From: a virus
IMG/VR virus record: IMGVR_UViG_3300038701_001599
Location: 64,001-108,763 of that record
DNA length: 44,763 bases
Strand: one strand, 5' to 3'
Below the pieces are notes generated by a model. It worked only from the letters and a program-made list of their open reading frames with translations, ran no database searches and was not told where the DNA came from. Position numbers and translations under genes: made by a program. Positions 8,654 to 17,932 of the stretch are shown piece after piece; position 1 is the first letter of the stretch; each line of letters begins with the position of its first letter.

Positions 8654-8686
8654 CTTATTATTATTTTATAGTTCTGCTTCAGGCAG

Positions 8687-9187
8687 CTACCCGGCGGGCA
8701 GCTCGCCTTCGTTCAATGTCATGTCTGCATCGCTGTAACTCGGGTGCTTTAGGATTGCCCATTCGCCCAAATTGCTGTTGTTCTCGATAGGGTTTGCATA
8801 GGCAAGTGTTCCGGCACGGTAGCCCTCTGCTGTTGCTACAGCGTTGTTGTAGGCGTTCACCTGTGATAGTGTGCCTATGTACCATTGCTGTTGCATGTAG
8901 GTCCGCACTTGCTCCTCTGTAAGCACATAGCCGAAGGGCTGCGTAGTTTTCAGGGCTGCAATAGCTGTGCTCATTGCATCTGTGTAGTCAATGTCTAGGT
9001 TCAGGAACATCACCTGAATACCTGAGACTGTGTAAGGGCCACGGGGCATCTTGTACTTGTTCAGTGCGCCTTGCACTAGCTGCGCCCATGTCGTCTCCTC
9101 TGCTGCATTGTAGTAAGCAAGCACCTCCGAAGGGGCTATATCGTTGTAGTCTGCCAGTGTAAGGCATAGCCATGCGTTTCCAGTCAT
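8687..9187 (-). CDS. Hypothetical tail-fibre-region protein, GC-rich gene
   Basis: A protein of 166 residues from the ATG at 9187, which overlaps the upstream stop as TAATG. A longer upstream extension in the same frame lies inside the neighbouring gene and is ignored. The product starts MTGNAWLCLTLADYNDIAPS and is Ala/Tyr/Gln-rich and largely helical, ending GELPAG. The gene is much richer in G+C than the phage average and uses codons such as CTG and GCC that are rare elsewhere in the window, pointing to recent transfer. It could encode a fibre-end or chaperone-like accessory, but no family is recognised. Confidence 0.6.
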   Translation of the reverse strand: MTGNAWLCLTLADYNDIAPSEVLAYYNAAEETTWAQLVQGALNKYKMPRGPYTVSGIQVMFLNLDIDYTDAMSTAIAALKTTQPFGYVLTEEQVRTYMQQQWYIGTLSQVNAYNNAVATAEGYRAGTLAYANPIENNSNLGEWAILKHPSYSDADMTLNEGELPAG

Positions 9188-9744
9188 TATGCTTGTTTTT
9201 GTATTCTTCGTAATCTGTGCGTAACGTTGTCCGCGTCTGTTCCTACCCACCACTGTTCGTCGGCACTTAGCATGAGGAAGGTATCAGATGCGCCCGGCAC
9301 TCTTGCTTCTATCCTGCGCCTGCTGTCGAATGTGACACGGAGGAAATTGCCCGCCCCTTCAATAGGGCGCACGAAGCCGGAAGCGTTGATTGTGCAATCA
9401 ATTGGCGCTTGCCCTGCGCTGTTGAGGTAGCGGAAGTTGTACCCGTCTGTCCACTGCTTAATCTTAGGTCGCTTGCGGCTGTAATAGTCATTTTCATTCA
9501 CGTCATTCAGCGCCCTGAACCATGCCCGTTGCTCGCCTTCTGCCCGCTTGGCTTGCGTCTCGAATAGCGTCTGCTCTGCTATTGCCTTGTCTAGCTGCGC
9601 ATCGGTGTAGGCTTTAAGCTCTGTTTCGTCTGCGAAGCTTAGCTTTGTAATGATAGGGCTTTCGTCGCCTACTGTTTCGGTGATGGTTAGCCGGAAGTCT
9701 GTGCCGTCCTGCTGTAGGTCTATATTTTTGCTGTATCTGCTCAT
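9187..9744 (-). CDS. Hypothetical tail-fibre-region protein, GC-rich gene
   Basis: A 185-residue soluble protein: beta-rich start (MSRYSKNIDLQQDGTDFRL), acidic helical middle (about 37-78, many Ala/Glu/Gln) and a C-terminal beta part (GNFLRVTFDSRRRIEARVPG). Like its downstream neighbour it has unusually high G+C and different codon use, so the pair looks like one imported module. It ends at TAA 9187 in a TAATG junction. It lies directly after the multi-Ig fibre gene, which fits a fibre-associated or assembly-aid protein. Function unknown. Confidence 0.6.
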   Translation of the reverse strand: MSRYSKNIDLQQDGTDFRLTITETVGDESPIITKLSFADETELKAYTDAQLDKAIAEQTLFETQAKRAEGEQRAWFRALNDVNENDYYSRKRPKIKQWTDGYNFRYLNSAGQAPIDCTINASGFVRPIEGAGNFLRVTFDSRRRIEARVPGASDTFLMLSADEQWWVGTDADNVTHRLRRIQKQA

Positions 9745-9745
9745 G

Positions 9746-12319
9746 TTAGTAGATTGAGTATTCGGTGTTTATTGTTGCTTTTATTGCAGCACTATTTGAG
9801 GATTGATTGGAGTTGTAATGTACAAGTAATGGCATTGTGCCACTGAAATAAGTTGTACTTACCAAAGAAGCCGAGGCCCCAATCGTTAGTTTAGTGTTAT
9901 CGCTAATTGATGTAATGTTTGAATCTGAAGAAACTTGATTCGCATTCCTTGTTATCTCTGAATCGTTACCAGCTATAATGACACTATACAGGCTATAGTC
10001 TTTCCAGTTTGTATCTGTTCCTGAATTTGTACCACCTCCTCCAAAAGCGCGAACGGTACTGTCATCGTTTATAAACCCTAAGAATAGAAAACTTGAAGAT
10101 GATGGTCCGCCGCTATTATAATTGCCATAAATATAAGGAAACTCGGATGAGTTATTTATGCTATTAATTCCAATGAATACAGAAATAGGTGACTGTACAT
10201 TAATTGTTGAAGTTTGTAAGGCATCATCAACCCCATCAAAATCCAACGCCGCCTTCCCATTTTCCACCACCAAACTACCATTATCAACTATCTTAGGCTG
10301 ATTAGCCGAAGTCGTCTGACTAGCACGGTTATCATTAAGACTTTGCTCATAGGCCACCTGCACAAAGCCGTTATTCCCGGCTCCTACCCATGTAACCAAT
10401 GTACCATCGCCAACTTCTTCCCACGTAAACGACTGCAACGCATTATCACTATCTCTGCGCACTAATACTGTGAACTCCCCGCTGCTACCATTCGTGTTCG
10501 AGCCTGATGTGTTGTCCGTCACACTGAACCCTGAATAGATAAGCGTGTCAGGCGCAAATGCGAATGCTGCACCTGTGTAGCTGTCGAGAATGCCTGTTGC
10601 GCCGCCAGCAACAATCTGCCCCGTAGCCGCACTCACAGCCTCATCCGTCCCTAGCGCATTAGTCTCAATCTGCTTAACGCGTACATAGTTGCCCTCGTCC
10701 GCTGCATCGAGCAGATAAGTGCTATTAGTTGCCCCTGCAATGTCAGCCCAACCTGTAGAGCCATCTTCGCTGCGTTGCCATTGCCATGTGCGCACCGGGG
10801 TAGGATTGCCTGTTGCTGCCGCTGCTGTAGCAGTCAGGGTTTCGCCTACTTCTTCTGTGCCTGCGATAGTCGGCGAGCCTGAAATTACAGGGACTGTGAA
10901 GTCCTCAACTGTAACTGCTGCTGAATCTTCACTCGCGCTGCCTATTGCGTTTGTTGCTGTCTCTCTGTAGAAGATGAAGCTGTTGTCATCTGCTGCTGTT
11001 ACTGTGTACGTGCTGCCTGTCTCACCTGTAGCTACATTATTGCGATACCACTCTCCTGTAAGTGTAGGTGCAGGGTTGCCTGACCAAGTACCCTCAACTC
11101 TTGTCAGTACATCATCAATTGTTGCAGGGTCATCACCTGTAATGCTAGGTGCAACTGTGTTGACTGGTGCTGTAAAGTCAGCAATTTGTACTGCATCAGA
11201 TGTTGCAGTATTACTTCCTACAGCATTTGAAGCTGTTTCAACATAAGTAATTTCAGCGTTATCATCTGCCAGTGTAATTAAGTATGTAGTACCTGTTTCT
11301 CCAGTAAATACTCCATTTCTAAACCATTGTCCTCCAGTAACAGTTGGCGTAGGATTGCCTATCCACGTACCCTCTGTTACAGTCAATGTGTCACCTAATT
11401 GAACTGTTCCACTAATAACAGGTAACTGACTATTTGTAGGTAATGTAAATGTCTGAGCTGTAATATCGTTAGAGTCAGAAGTTATGCTTCCTTCTACGTT
11501 GGAAGCAGTCTCAAGATAATCTATATCTGCACCAGAGTCAGCCAGAGTAATATCATAAGTTGTACCAGTTTCTCCCGCTATTGGTGTGCCATTTCTTCTC
11601 CACTGACCACCTGTAATTGTAGCTGCTGGGACAGCATTGTATACACCTTGACTAGTACGTGTGAGAGTACTTCCAAGGCTTGTGCTGCCAGAAATAACTG
11701 GCGCTGTATCTATTGTAGGAGCAAGCCCTGCAATAGCAGCCGTCTGTGGAGCAGTAGCTGGTGTAGAACCTAAGCTGTTTGTGGCAGTTACAATGCAGTC
11801 AATATTGCTATTGTAATCTGCGTCAAGTAATGTATAGGTGCTATTTGTTGCGCCAGATATATTTACTCCATTCTTTCTCCATTGATACGCAAAGGTAATT
11901 GTAGCAATACCCTGCCATGTACCATTGCTTACGGTAAGTGTTTCTCTAACTGTAGCTGTGCCAGTAATAGAAGGCAGAGTAAGGTTTAATGGATCGCCAA
12001 GAACTGGCCCTACTACATTTGAGCTTCTTGAGCTGGAGCCTTCATTGTCTGTTGCAGTAACTACGCAGTTGATATCTGCATCATCATCTGCTACTACAAG
12101 TGTATAAGTAGATGATGTAGCACCTGTAATGTTAGCTCCGTTCCTTCTCCACTGGTAAGCGTAAGTTATTGTACCTACACCTGTCCAAGTACCAGTAGTA
12201 CAAGACAGCATTTCGCCTCTTTCTGTTGTTCCTGTTACAACTGGAGCTACAGTATTGACTGGCCCTGCACCTCCTACAGTGCGGAGCTTTGTTAACCCTA
12301 TGCCTAGTCCTAGTGCCAT
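9746..12319 (-). CDS. Multi-Ig-domain fibre/adhesin with C-terminal LamG-like domain
   Basis: An 857-residue protein built from about six tandem bacterial Ig-like repeats of roughly 90 residues, each with the pattern P-x-I-x-G-T, G-T-W-x-G, Y-Q-W-x-R-x-G and a Y-T/D-L-x-x-A-D core followed by V-T/E-T-A-x-N. The last 230 residues resemble a LamG/concanavalin-like carbohydrate-binding domain (LDFDGVDDALQTS). Such proteins bind surface glycans and are common as tail fibres or decoration proteins. There is no signal peptide. The repeat half (10250-11200) is more GC-rich than the ends, so repeats were probably shuffled or imported. It overlaps the upstream gene by one base. Confidence 0.75.
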   Translation of the reverse strand: MALGLGIGLTKLRTVGGAGPVNTVAPVVTGTTERGEMLSCTTGTWTGVGTITYAYQWRRNGANITGATSSTYTLVVADDDADINCVVTATDNEGSSSRSSNVVGPVLGDPLNLTLPSITGTATVRETLTVSNGTWQGIATITFAYQWRKNGVNISGATNSTYTLLDADYNSNIDCIVTATNSLGSTPATAPQTAAIAGLAPTIDTAPVISGSTSLGSTLTRTSQGVYNAVPAATITGGQWRRNGTPIAGETGTTYDITLADSGADIDYLETASNVEGSITSDSNDITAQTFTLPTNSQLPVISGTVQLGDTLTVTEGTWIGNPTPTVTGGQWFRNGVFTGETGTTYLITLADDNAEITYVETASNAVGSNTATSDAVQIADFTAPVNTVAPSITGDDPATIDDVLTRVEGTWSGNPAPTLTGEWYRNNVATGETGSTYTVTAADDNSFIFYRETATNAIGSASEDSAAVTVEDFTVPVISGSPTIAGTEEVGETLTATAAAATGNPTPVRTWQWQRSEDGSTGWADIAGATNSTYLLDAADEGNYVRVKQIETNALGTDEAVSAATGQIVAGGATGILDSYTGAAFAFAPDTLIYSGFSVTDNTSGSNTNGSSGEFTVLVRRDSDNALQSFTWEEVGDGTLVTWVGAGNNGFVQVAYEQSLNDNRASQTTSANQPKIVDNGSLVVENGKAALDFDGVDDALQTSTINVQSPISVFIGINSINNSSEFPYIYGNYNSGGPSSSSFLFLGFINDDSTVRAFGGGGTNSGTDTNWKDYSLYSVIIAGNDSEITRNANQVSSDSNITSISDNTKLTIGASASLVSTTYFSGTMPLLVHYNSNQSSNSAAIKATINTEYSIY

Positions 12320-13284
12320 CAGTTGTAATTGTTTATTAAGATTTGCTCAATACTAGACCGAGATGATGATTTATCTTCATTATATACCAAGAAGCATTCA
12401 AATTTCATATCAGCAAAATTAGAGTTTACATTACTTGCACCTAAAACTAATCTTTCCCAATTATTATTACCAGAAGTCGTAGCTCTTAAAACGGTGTTAA
12501 TATAAGCTTCTACTGTTTCTGGGCTACCATATCTAAGAAGTGAGAAAACAATATCAGGTACACCCGGAGTAATACCAGTAGAAACAAAAGTATTTCCTGT
12601 AAAAACACTATATTGCTGAGAACCAGTTGATGGTTTTACTAAAGCTATTCTATCAGGAGTTCTTCCATCAAATACACTGTTTAGCTGACCATTTTCAAAC
12701 TGAAGCTTAAAAACAGTAAACAATGCCATATCTCCTGTAATGCCCATATCAAATGCGCCGCCTAAGCTTTCCATATAGTCATCTACACCATCAAACTTTG
12801 CATATATTTTAAAATCTGTATCACTGTCTTTTAAAACTAATCCATCAGCATCAGTAAAAGCAGGTTGTCTTGAAGGGTCAGTTTGTTCCAAATGAGAGCC
12901 ATTTCCTGACTGATCCCATATTCTGTACACAAAAGAATTTTTAGCAGCAGCACTTGCATTAGCCCAAGTCTCTACAACTGTTTCTCCAAGCACTTCATCA
13001 TAAGTAAAAGACCTCAATACACCATCACCTCTCCTTAATGTAACAGTCCAAGGACGGGCTGTAATTCCATCATTAGTTGTAGATGAAGGTACATTATCAG
13101 TAGGAGGGCTATCCGCGTAGGAATCAAAGAAAAGTTCGTCTAATGCATAAGCTGCCGTTATACCTGTTTCATGGTCGTTTAAAATGGCATCTGTTTCAGT
13201 TAGAGATGAACGTAAAAACATTCCTAACTGACTATAACTAGTTACTGGAAATAATAATAGTATGTAAATTAAATATTTTATCAT
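12319..13284 (-). CDS. LamG-like carbohydrate-binding protein with signal peptide
   Basis: A 321-residue protein. ATG 13284, overlapping the upstream TGA (ATGA), is preferred over the TTG two codons earlier. It opens with a clear export signal (MIKYLIYILLLFPVTSYSQ, cleavage probably before or at SQ). The body has the same order of blocks as the C-terminus of the 857-residue protein: RRGDGVLRSFTYDEV, then WDQSGNGSHL, SRQPAF and FDGVDDYM, a LamG-like domain. The two adjacent genes are therefore paralogous by domain duplication. It is probably a fibre-tip or surface lectin. An export signal on a presumed virion protein is unusual. Confidence 0.7.
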   Translation of the reverse strand: MIKYLIYILLLFPVTSYSQLGMFLRSSLTETDAILNDHETGITAAYALDELFFDSYADSPPTDNVPSSTTNDGITARPWTVTLRRGDGVLRSFTYDEVLGETVVETWANASAAAKNSFVYRIWDQSGNGSHLEQTDPSRQPAFTDADGLVLKDSDTDFKIYAKFDGVDDYMESLGGAFDMGITGDMALFTVFKLQFENGQLNSVFDGRTPDRIALVKPSTGSQQYSVFTGNTFVSTGITPGVPDIVFSLLRYGSPETVEAYINTVLRATTSGNNNWERLVLGASNVNSNFADMKFECFLVYNEDKSSSRSSIEQILINNYN

Positions 13285-16200
13285 TTGCAATAGAATCTAG
13301 AGTTAGTAGATGAGTAGTAACAAGTAAAGAAATCAGAAGCTGTAAGTGTCATAGGGCTGCCAGCTTGCGGCATCTGTGTTTCATTGGCGTAATAGAAGTT
13401 GCTGGGCCATCCAATCTCTTCTCCGTCTGCGCCAATAAAGTGAAAGGTGTACACCCCTCCATTCTTCGGGTTTGTTACTGTTAAATCTATCTGATCGTTT
13501 GTATCAGTAGAAGTTAGGCTTACCAGCTCAATGTGGTTTTGCTTGTTGCCCAAATCTATTGAGTAAGTAGTAGCAGCCGCACCTAATGTAGTGTCATTTG
13601 GGGTTATGGCAATATCGTCTATAGCATCTTGGACAGTAGTACTTGAAAGCCCGCTTGTAGTTGTGCTATAAGAGCTTTCTGCTGCTGTTACAGTACCGTC
13701 TGATAAATCAGATGGTATGTTTAATAAATCATCCCAATCATTAACTACTCTGGTTGTACCATTAGCTCGGTACTGTAATTGATTGCTGTCATAGAAAAGC
13801 TCTCCATTAGAAGAAGGGCTGTAAGTACCTGTAGCTTCAGGAAGGACTAATGCACCTCCATCTGTTATGCTTATACCGGGAGTGGTTAAGCCGTTTTTAA
13901 CAATCTGGTCATTGAGTATTAAAGGCTGAGCAAGTGTACTGGTTAAGAATTGATTGAAAGCTGCAATATTAGCTATATTGGATATATCAATACTGAAGTC
14001 AGCAGCTCCATTTACTGTAATGTCAATCTCTTCATTTCCGGTATCAAGTGTACCTGCTGTGGCTACACCATCAGGGCTGCCTGAACCACCCGAAGCTCTA
14101 ACTGCTGGAATAAAATTAACCCCATCGAAAATGTATAGTGAAGTGTCTGCCTGATTAAAGGCAATTTGCCCAATTGCAGTACCTCCACTATTTGTATTTC
14201 CAAGTTGAACACGGCCTAATGCATCGACTACAAATCCAGAATTTAACGCAACGGTATTAGCAGCATTATTTAATGCAATAAAACTACTTCCACTAAAAAG
14301 CGTAAGAGAGGTATTACCGTATAATCTAAGGACTTCACTCCCTCTTATGTCATTTGTAGCGGCTGGCATCCATATATCAAGCTGAGCGGGTGTTTCCAAG
14401 TCTCCCATTACAACTGTATTACTGCTCAGCTTATTTGTATCTGCTTCACTTTCAAAGATGTTTATCCCAGCTAGTGTAAGGTTATGTGTATTTGCTCCGT
14501 CAGTTAAACTTATATCTCCAGTCAATGTACCACCAAGGTTGAACGTACCTGAATTGTTTGTAATACCATTACCTGCTGTTACTGCATTTGCTGTTACATC
14601 AGAATCAAGCTCGTCAAGTGCGTCTTTTACATTCGTTGCAGAAAGCCCGGAGCCTGCGTTATCGTAAGCTACCTCTGCTGCCGTCTGGTCATCCAATGCG
14701 TTAAATGCAATGATATTTCCAGACTCATTTATTGTCATATTAGAACCGACCTGAAGTGTTACATCAGTTGATCCAGAAGTATTCGATCTAATAACCGATG
14801 TGTTCGATGCCCCCACAAGTACAGACAGGCTGCCTTCGTTGCTGACAGATCCATCTACTTCAGATGTCAAATATGTAGAAGGGTCTGTCCCATTTATAGT
14901 ATTGACATTTGAAATATCCTGAGTGCTGTTAATTTGGACACCCCCTATAGTGATGTTGTCAGTCAGTGTTACTACGGTATTGCTTGGAGTAGTACCATTG
15001 CCATCGTAAATACCATCTCCATCTGATCCTCCTGAAACAAGAGATTGTATATCAGAGCCTATCTCTTGAAGTGCGCCTTCTATATTTCCACTTGTATAAT
15101 ACCCAGTTACATCGTCTAGTGGAATAATTTCTGCTTCAAGAAGAACATTTTCCCATAGGTTGTTTTGGTATCTTAGGAATTGACCCACTGCAAGGTTAGC
15201 TGTATCTATATTTACGCCTGAAACATCTTCAATCGCCGCAAACAAAGTAGGCCGTACAAACATACTACCATTGTTTCCAGCAGATATGATAGCTGCAAAT
15301 GGTATTTTTTGATTAGCACCAGTAGGTTTTACTTTAGTGTAGCAGCCGGGAGTAGAAGCATCTAGGTATAAGATAGTAGAGTCTCCCCATACTTCTGCAT
15401 TACAATTCAAGTTTGTGTTATCATCGTCAAGCTCAATACCTCTTATCTTACCAAAAGGAGTAGCATAGCCCATGTCATCGTTTGGTATTTCCTGAGTAGC
15501 TGCACCAAAGTTGTAATACGAAGAATAGCTCCCGTCAGCAATTGCCGGAGCTACAAGTATTCTTCCTGAGTTGCCTTCAGTACCAACAAACCTAAGAGGT
15601 GTTCCGTCTGGTATAGTGAAACCTGTTTTGTTTTTAACAAGCACTGGCTGCTCTTGTCCAATCTGCAACACAGAGCCATTTAGCAAGCCTACATCAAGTG
15701 TACCTTCCTGATCGTTCCATGCTACTTCACCTACATCTACATTATGAGTGCTTGATGTGTCAAAGGCTACATGGTCAAAGGTATTTCCCCCTGCTCCTAA
15801 AGCATCTATATCCGCCTGATGTTCCTCCAAAGCTGCCTGTACGTCAGTTGAATTAAGATTGCCCGTAGGCGTAACGGATACTTCTGCGGCAGTTTGGTCA
15901 TCAGTACCACCACTTCCACTCAAAGCCTCCCAACTCCCCGCCGAGTTAACCGTCCATTTTTGGTCAACATCAACAACATGTACAATTCGCCCCACATTAT
16001 TAGCCGCTGCCGTAGTATCTGCCAGACTAGAAAGCGTATCAACCGTATGCTCCGAAATATACCCCCAATCTGGAATAGTACGATTTCCAAATCCTGCTCT
16101 GTTGCTGTAGTTCGCCCCATACTGCAAGCCACCGCCCACATTTGGGAAATTCACCGTTTCCCTGCCCCCAGGTGTAGAAGTGTTACCACCGAGCTGAAGG

Positions 16201-16574
16201 CCTATGCCATCCTGTATAAATATTTGACCGTCTCCGTCTTGGGTCGTGATATTCAGAAAGTTTCCACTTCCTACGGTCACGGTGCGGTTGTCAATTATAG
16301 TACCGTTGGTGTTGTAGATATTGTCAGAGCTGCCGATCTGAAACTGCACCCACTTTGTCCCATCATACTGCCATAGCTGATCGGTATTTTGTACCACTGT
16401 CAAAAGACCATCATACAAATCTGTAATAGTGGACGTGTCACTTAATGTAGCAATAACAAAGCGCCCATCAATAGGATTAGGCGTAGACACATCAAAAAAA
16501 GTATTGATTGGAATCTGAGCTTTTGCACTCACCGCCAAAACAGAAAACAAGGTTATGTATAGTATTTTTCTCAT
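13281..16574 (-). CDS. Large tail-fibre-like protein with signal peptide
   Basis: A 1097-residue protein, the longest single gene in the window. It begins with a signal peptide (MRKILYITLFSVLAVSAKAQ) and is then a long, acidic, Asn/Thr/Ser/Gly-rich chain with repeated DDQTAAEV and ...ALDEL/ALEEH elements (near 230, 630 and 960) that are typical of phage tail-fibre shafts. The C-terminus ends in a compact beta part. It probably forms the shaft of a trimeric receptor-binding fibre. The region 15900-16500, encoding the N-terminal part, is more GC-rich than the rest, suggesting mosaic assembly. ATGA junctions link it to both neighbours. Confidence 0.75.
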   Translation of the reverse strand: MRKILYITLFSVLAVSAKAQIPINTFFDVSTPNPIDGRFVIATLSDTSTITDLYDGLLTVVQNTDQLWQYDGTKWVQFQIGSSDNIYNTNGTIIDNRTVTVGSGNFLNITTQDGDGQIFIQDGIGLQLGGNTSTPGGRETVNFPNVGGGLQYGANYSNRAGFGNRTIPDWGYISEHTVDTLSSLADTTAAANNVGRIVHVVDVDQKWTVNSAGSWEALSGSGGTDDQTAAEVSVTPTGNLNSTDVQAALEEHQADIDALGAGGNTFDHVAFDTSSTHNVDVGEVAWNDQEGTLDVGLLNGSVLQIGQEQPVLVKNKTGFTIPDGTPLRFVGTEGNSGRILVAPAIADGSYSSYYNFGAATQEIPNDDMGYATPFGKIRGIELDDDNTNLNCNAEVWGDSTILYLDASTPGCYTKVKPTGANQKIPFAAIISAGNNGSMFVRPTLFAAIEDVSGVNIDTANLAVGQFLRYQNNLWENVLLEAEIIPLDDVTGYYTSGNIEGALQEIGSDIQSLVSGGSDGDGIYDGNGTTPSNTVVTLTDNITIGGVQINSTQDISNVNTINGTDPSTYLTSEVDGSVSNEGSLSVLVGASNTSVIRSNTSGSTDVTLQVGSNMTINESGNIIAFNALDDQTAAEVAYDNAGSGLSATNVKDALDELDSDVTANAVTAGNGITNNSGTFNLGGTLTGDISLTDGANTHNLTLAGINIFESEADTNKLSSNTVVMGDLETPAQLDIWMPAATNDIRGSEVLRLYGNTSLTLFSGSSFIALNNAANTVALNSGFVVDALGRVQLGNTNSGGTAIGQIAFNQADTSLYIFDGVNFIPAVRASGGSGSPDGVATAGTLDTGNEEIDITVNGAADFSIDISNIANIAAFNQFLTSTLAQPLILNDQIVKNGLTTPGISITDGGALVLPEATGTYSPSSNGELFYDSNQLQYRANGTTRVVNDWDDLLNIPSDLSDGTVTAAESSYSTTTSGLSSTTVQDAIDDIAITPNDTTLGAAATTYSIDLGNKQNHIELVSLTSTDTNDQIDLTVTNPKNGGVYTFHFIGADGEEIGWPSNFYYANETQMPQAGSPMTLTASDFFTCYYSSTNSRFYCK

Positions 16575-17932
16575 CGGTTGAAAGTGTAGTTTGAGGCGCT
16601 GGTAGTCGTGCTGCCGGTGTTCAGAAAATAAAATACATAAGGTACGTCTGAGTAGTTATTAGGAAGACCTGTACTTGTTACTGTAGGATAATCTACCCTT
16701 GTAAAACTAGCAGTTACATTGAACCCATTAGGATCAATAATACTACTCAGGTTTGTATCAGACCATGTTTGAGGAAATCCATATACAATTAAGCCTGTAC
16801 CTGTATAGCTTACTGTCTTATTTTCTTCCGTTTGTACCAGTTTGGTAAGTGTACCATACGGGTCTGCAAAGGCTGTAGCTGTGTCTGCCACCATACCGTA
16901 AAGTACAGGATATACTGCCTGAATTGTTTTAATTTCTGTTTGAATAGTTCCTGACTCAGTATCAGATTCCCAATCAGCAAAAAATCTAAAACTATAACTG
17001 GATGCCTCAAAAGTATCTACAGGAGTTTGAAGTGGTGTATAATATACAAATCTGTTTTCAGTTAATTTGACAGTATTTGTATAAGGAACATCTGGCTCTT
17101 GATATAATGTATCACCAGTAGTTAAATTTAGTAAATAGTGGCTGGTAATAGTAGCACCAGATGGATTACTTACAACCGATAAATATCGTATATTTTCTTC
17201 AATACCTACTTCGTAAACTTGTCCAGAAGGGCTTTGGTTAAATGCACTAAAAGTAGGGGGAGTAAAATACCACCATTCTAACCAGTCCTCTATTGTATTT
17301 CCTCCAATATTAGTATTTACTTCTGGTACTCTAAGAATAGCTCTATTAGAGTTAAAGTTGTTTGTACCTGCTGAGCCTACAGCTACACCAGTAAATAATG
17401 TTTGACCATTACCTAGTTGAATATACACACTATCATTAATTTGAGTAGTACCAATAACATCATTTAATGCAAGACTATCTATAATAAGATAATTCCTATT
17501 AATCAAGCAAGCTTGTAAATCTTCAGGTAGTTTATACACATAAGGCATAAGCTTAAGACTGTCTGTCAAATCTACAAAAGCAGCAACTCCTGTAGGTATA
17601 GTAGATAACTCTCCTGATAAATCTACTGCTGTGCCTTGAATAACTGTATTTCTTACAAGTGGTTGCTGTATTTCTGTAATATTAGTAACAGGTAGTTGAT
17701 AGCATTTACCATCTGTAGCAACTATAATATTCAAGTTAGTACCTGTAGTATCAAAGCCTAAACCAATACTATTATTTCTAAAAATACCTTTAAAGTTAAA
17801 GTTAGGGCCAGAACCCGAAGTTCTTACAATAGGGCTTAAATAACCATTAAGTATAGTGTCTAATTTTTGACTATAAGAATTATAAGATAAGCTTAAAAAT
17901 ACTATTAAAAATAAAATATGTATTTTTTTCAT
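16571..17932 (-). CDS. Secreted beta-rich fibre/adhesin-type protein
   Basis: A 453-residue protein starting at ATG 17932 (ATGA overlap with the upstream stop; a second ATG two codons earlier is less likely). The N-terminus is a standard signal peptide (KKIHILFLIVFLSLSYNSYSQ). The mature part is Thr/Asn/Tyr-rich and beta-dominated with a probable Ig-like C-terminal segment. No family is recognised. With the two genes after it, it forms a run of three consecutive fibre-region genes that all encode export signals. Confidence 0.65.
   Translation of the reverse strand: MKKIHILFLIVFLSLSYNSYSQKLDTILNGYLSPIVRTSGSGPNFNFKGIFRNNSIGLGFDTTGTNLNIIVATDGKCYQLPVTNITEIQQPLVRNTVIQGTAVDLSGELSTIPTGVAAFVDLTDSLKLMPYVYKLPEDLQACLINRNYLIIDSLALNDVIGTTQINDSVYIQLGNGQTLFTGVAVGSAGTNNFNSNRAILRVPEVNTNIGGNTIEDWLEWWYFTPPTFSAFNQSPSGQVYEVGIEENIRYLSVVSNPSGATITSHYLLNLTTGDTLYQEPDVPYTNTVKLTENRFVYYTPLQTPVDTFEASSYSFRFFADWESDTESGTIQTEIKTIQAVYPVLYGMVADTATAFADPYGTLTKLVQTEENKTVSYTGTGLIVYGFPQTWSDTNLSSIIDPNGFNVTASFTRVDYPTVTSTGLPNNYSDVPYVFYFLNTGSTTTSASNYTFNR

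Noticed and set aside
10719-11246. Two plus-strand frames of 83 and 90 codons
   Set aside because: They are mirror images of the Ig repeats on the other strand, caused by the regular codon pattern of the repeat gene.
15894-16376. A 160-codon plus-strand frame inside the long fibre gene
   Set aside because: It is antisense to a better supported gene, has no start signal and consists of low-complexity translation of a GC-richer stretch.
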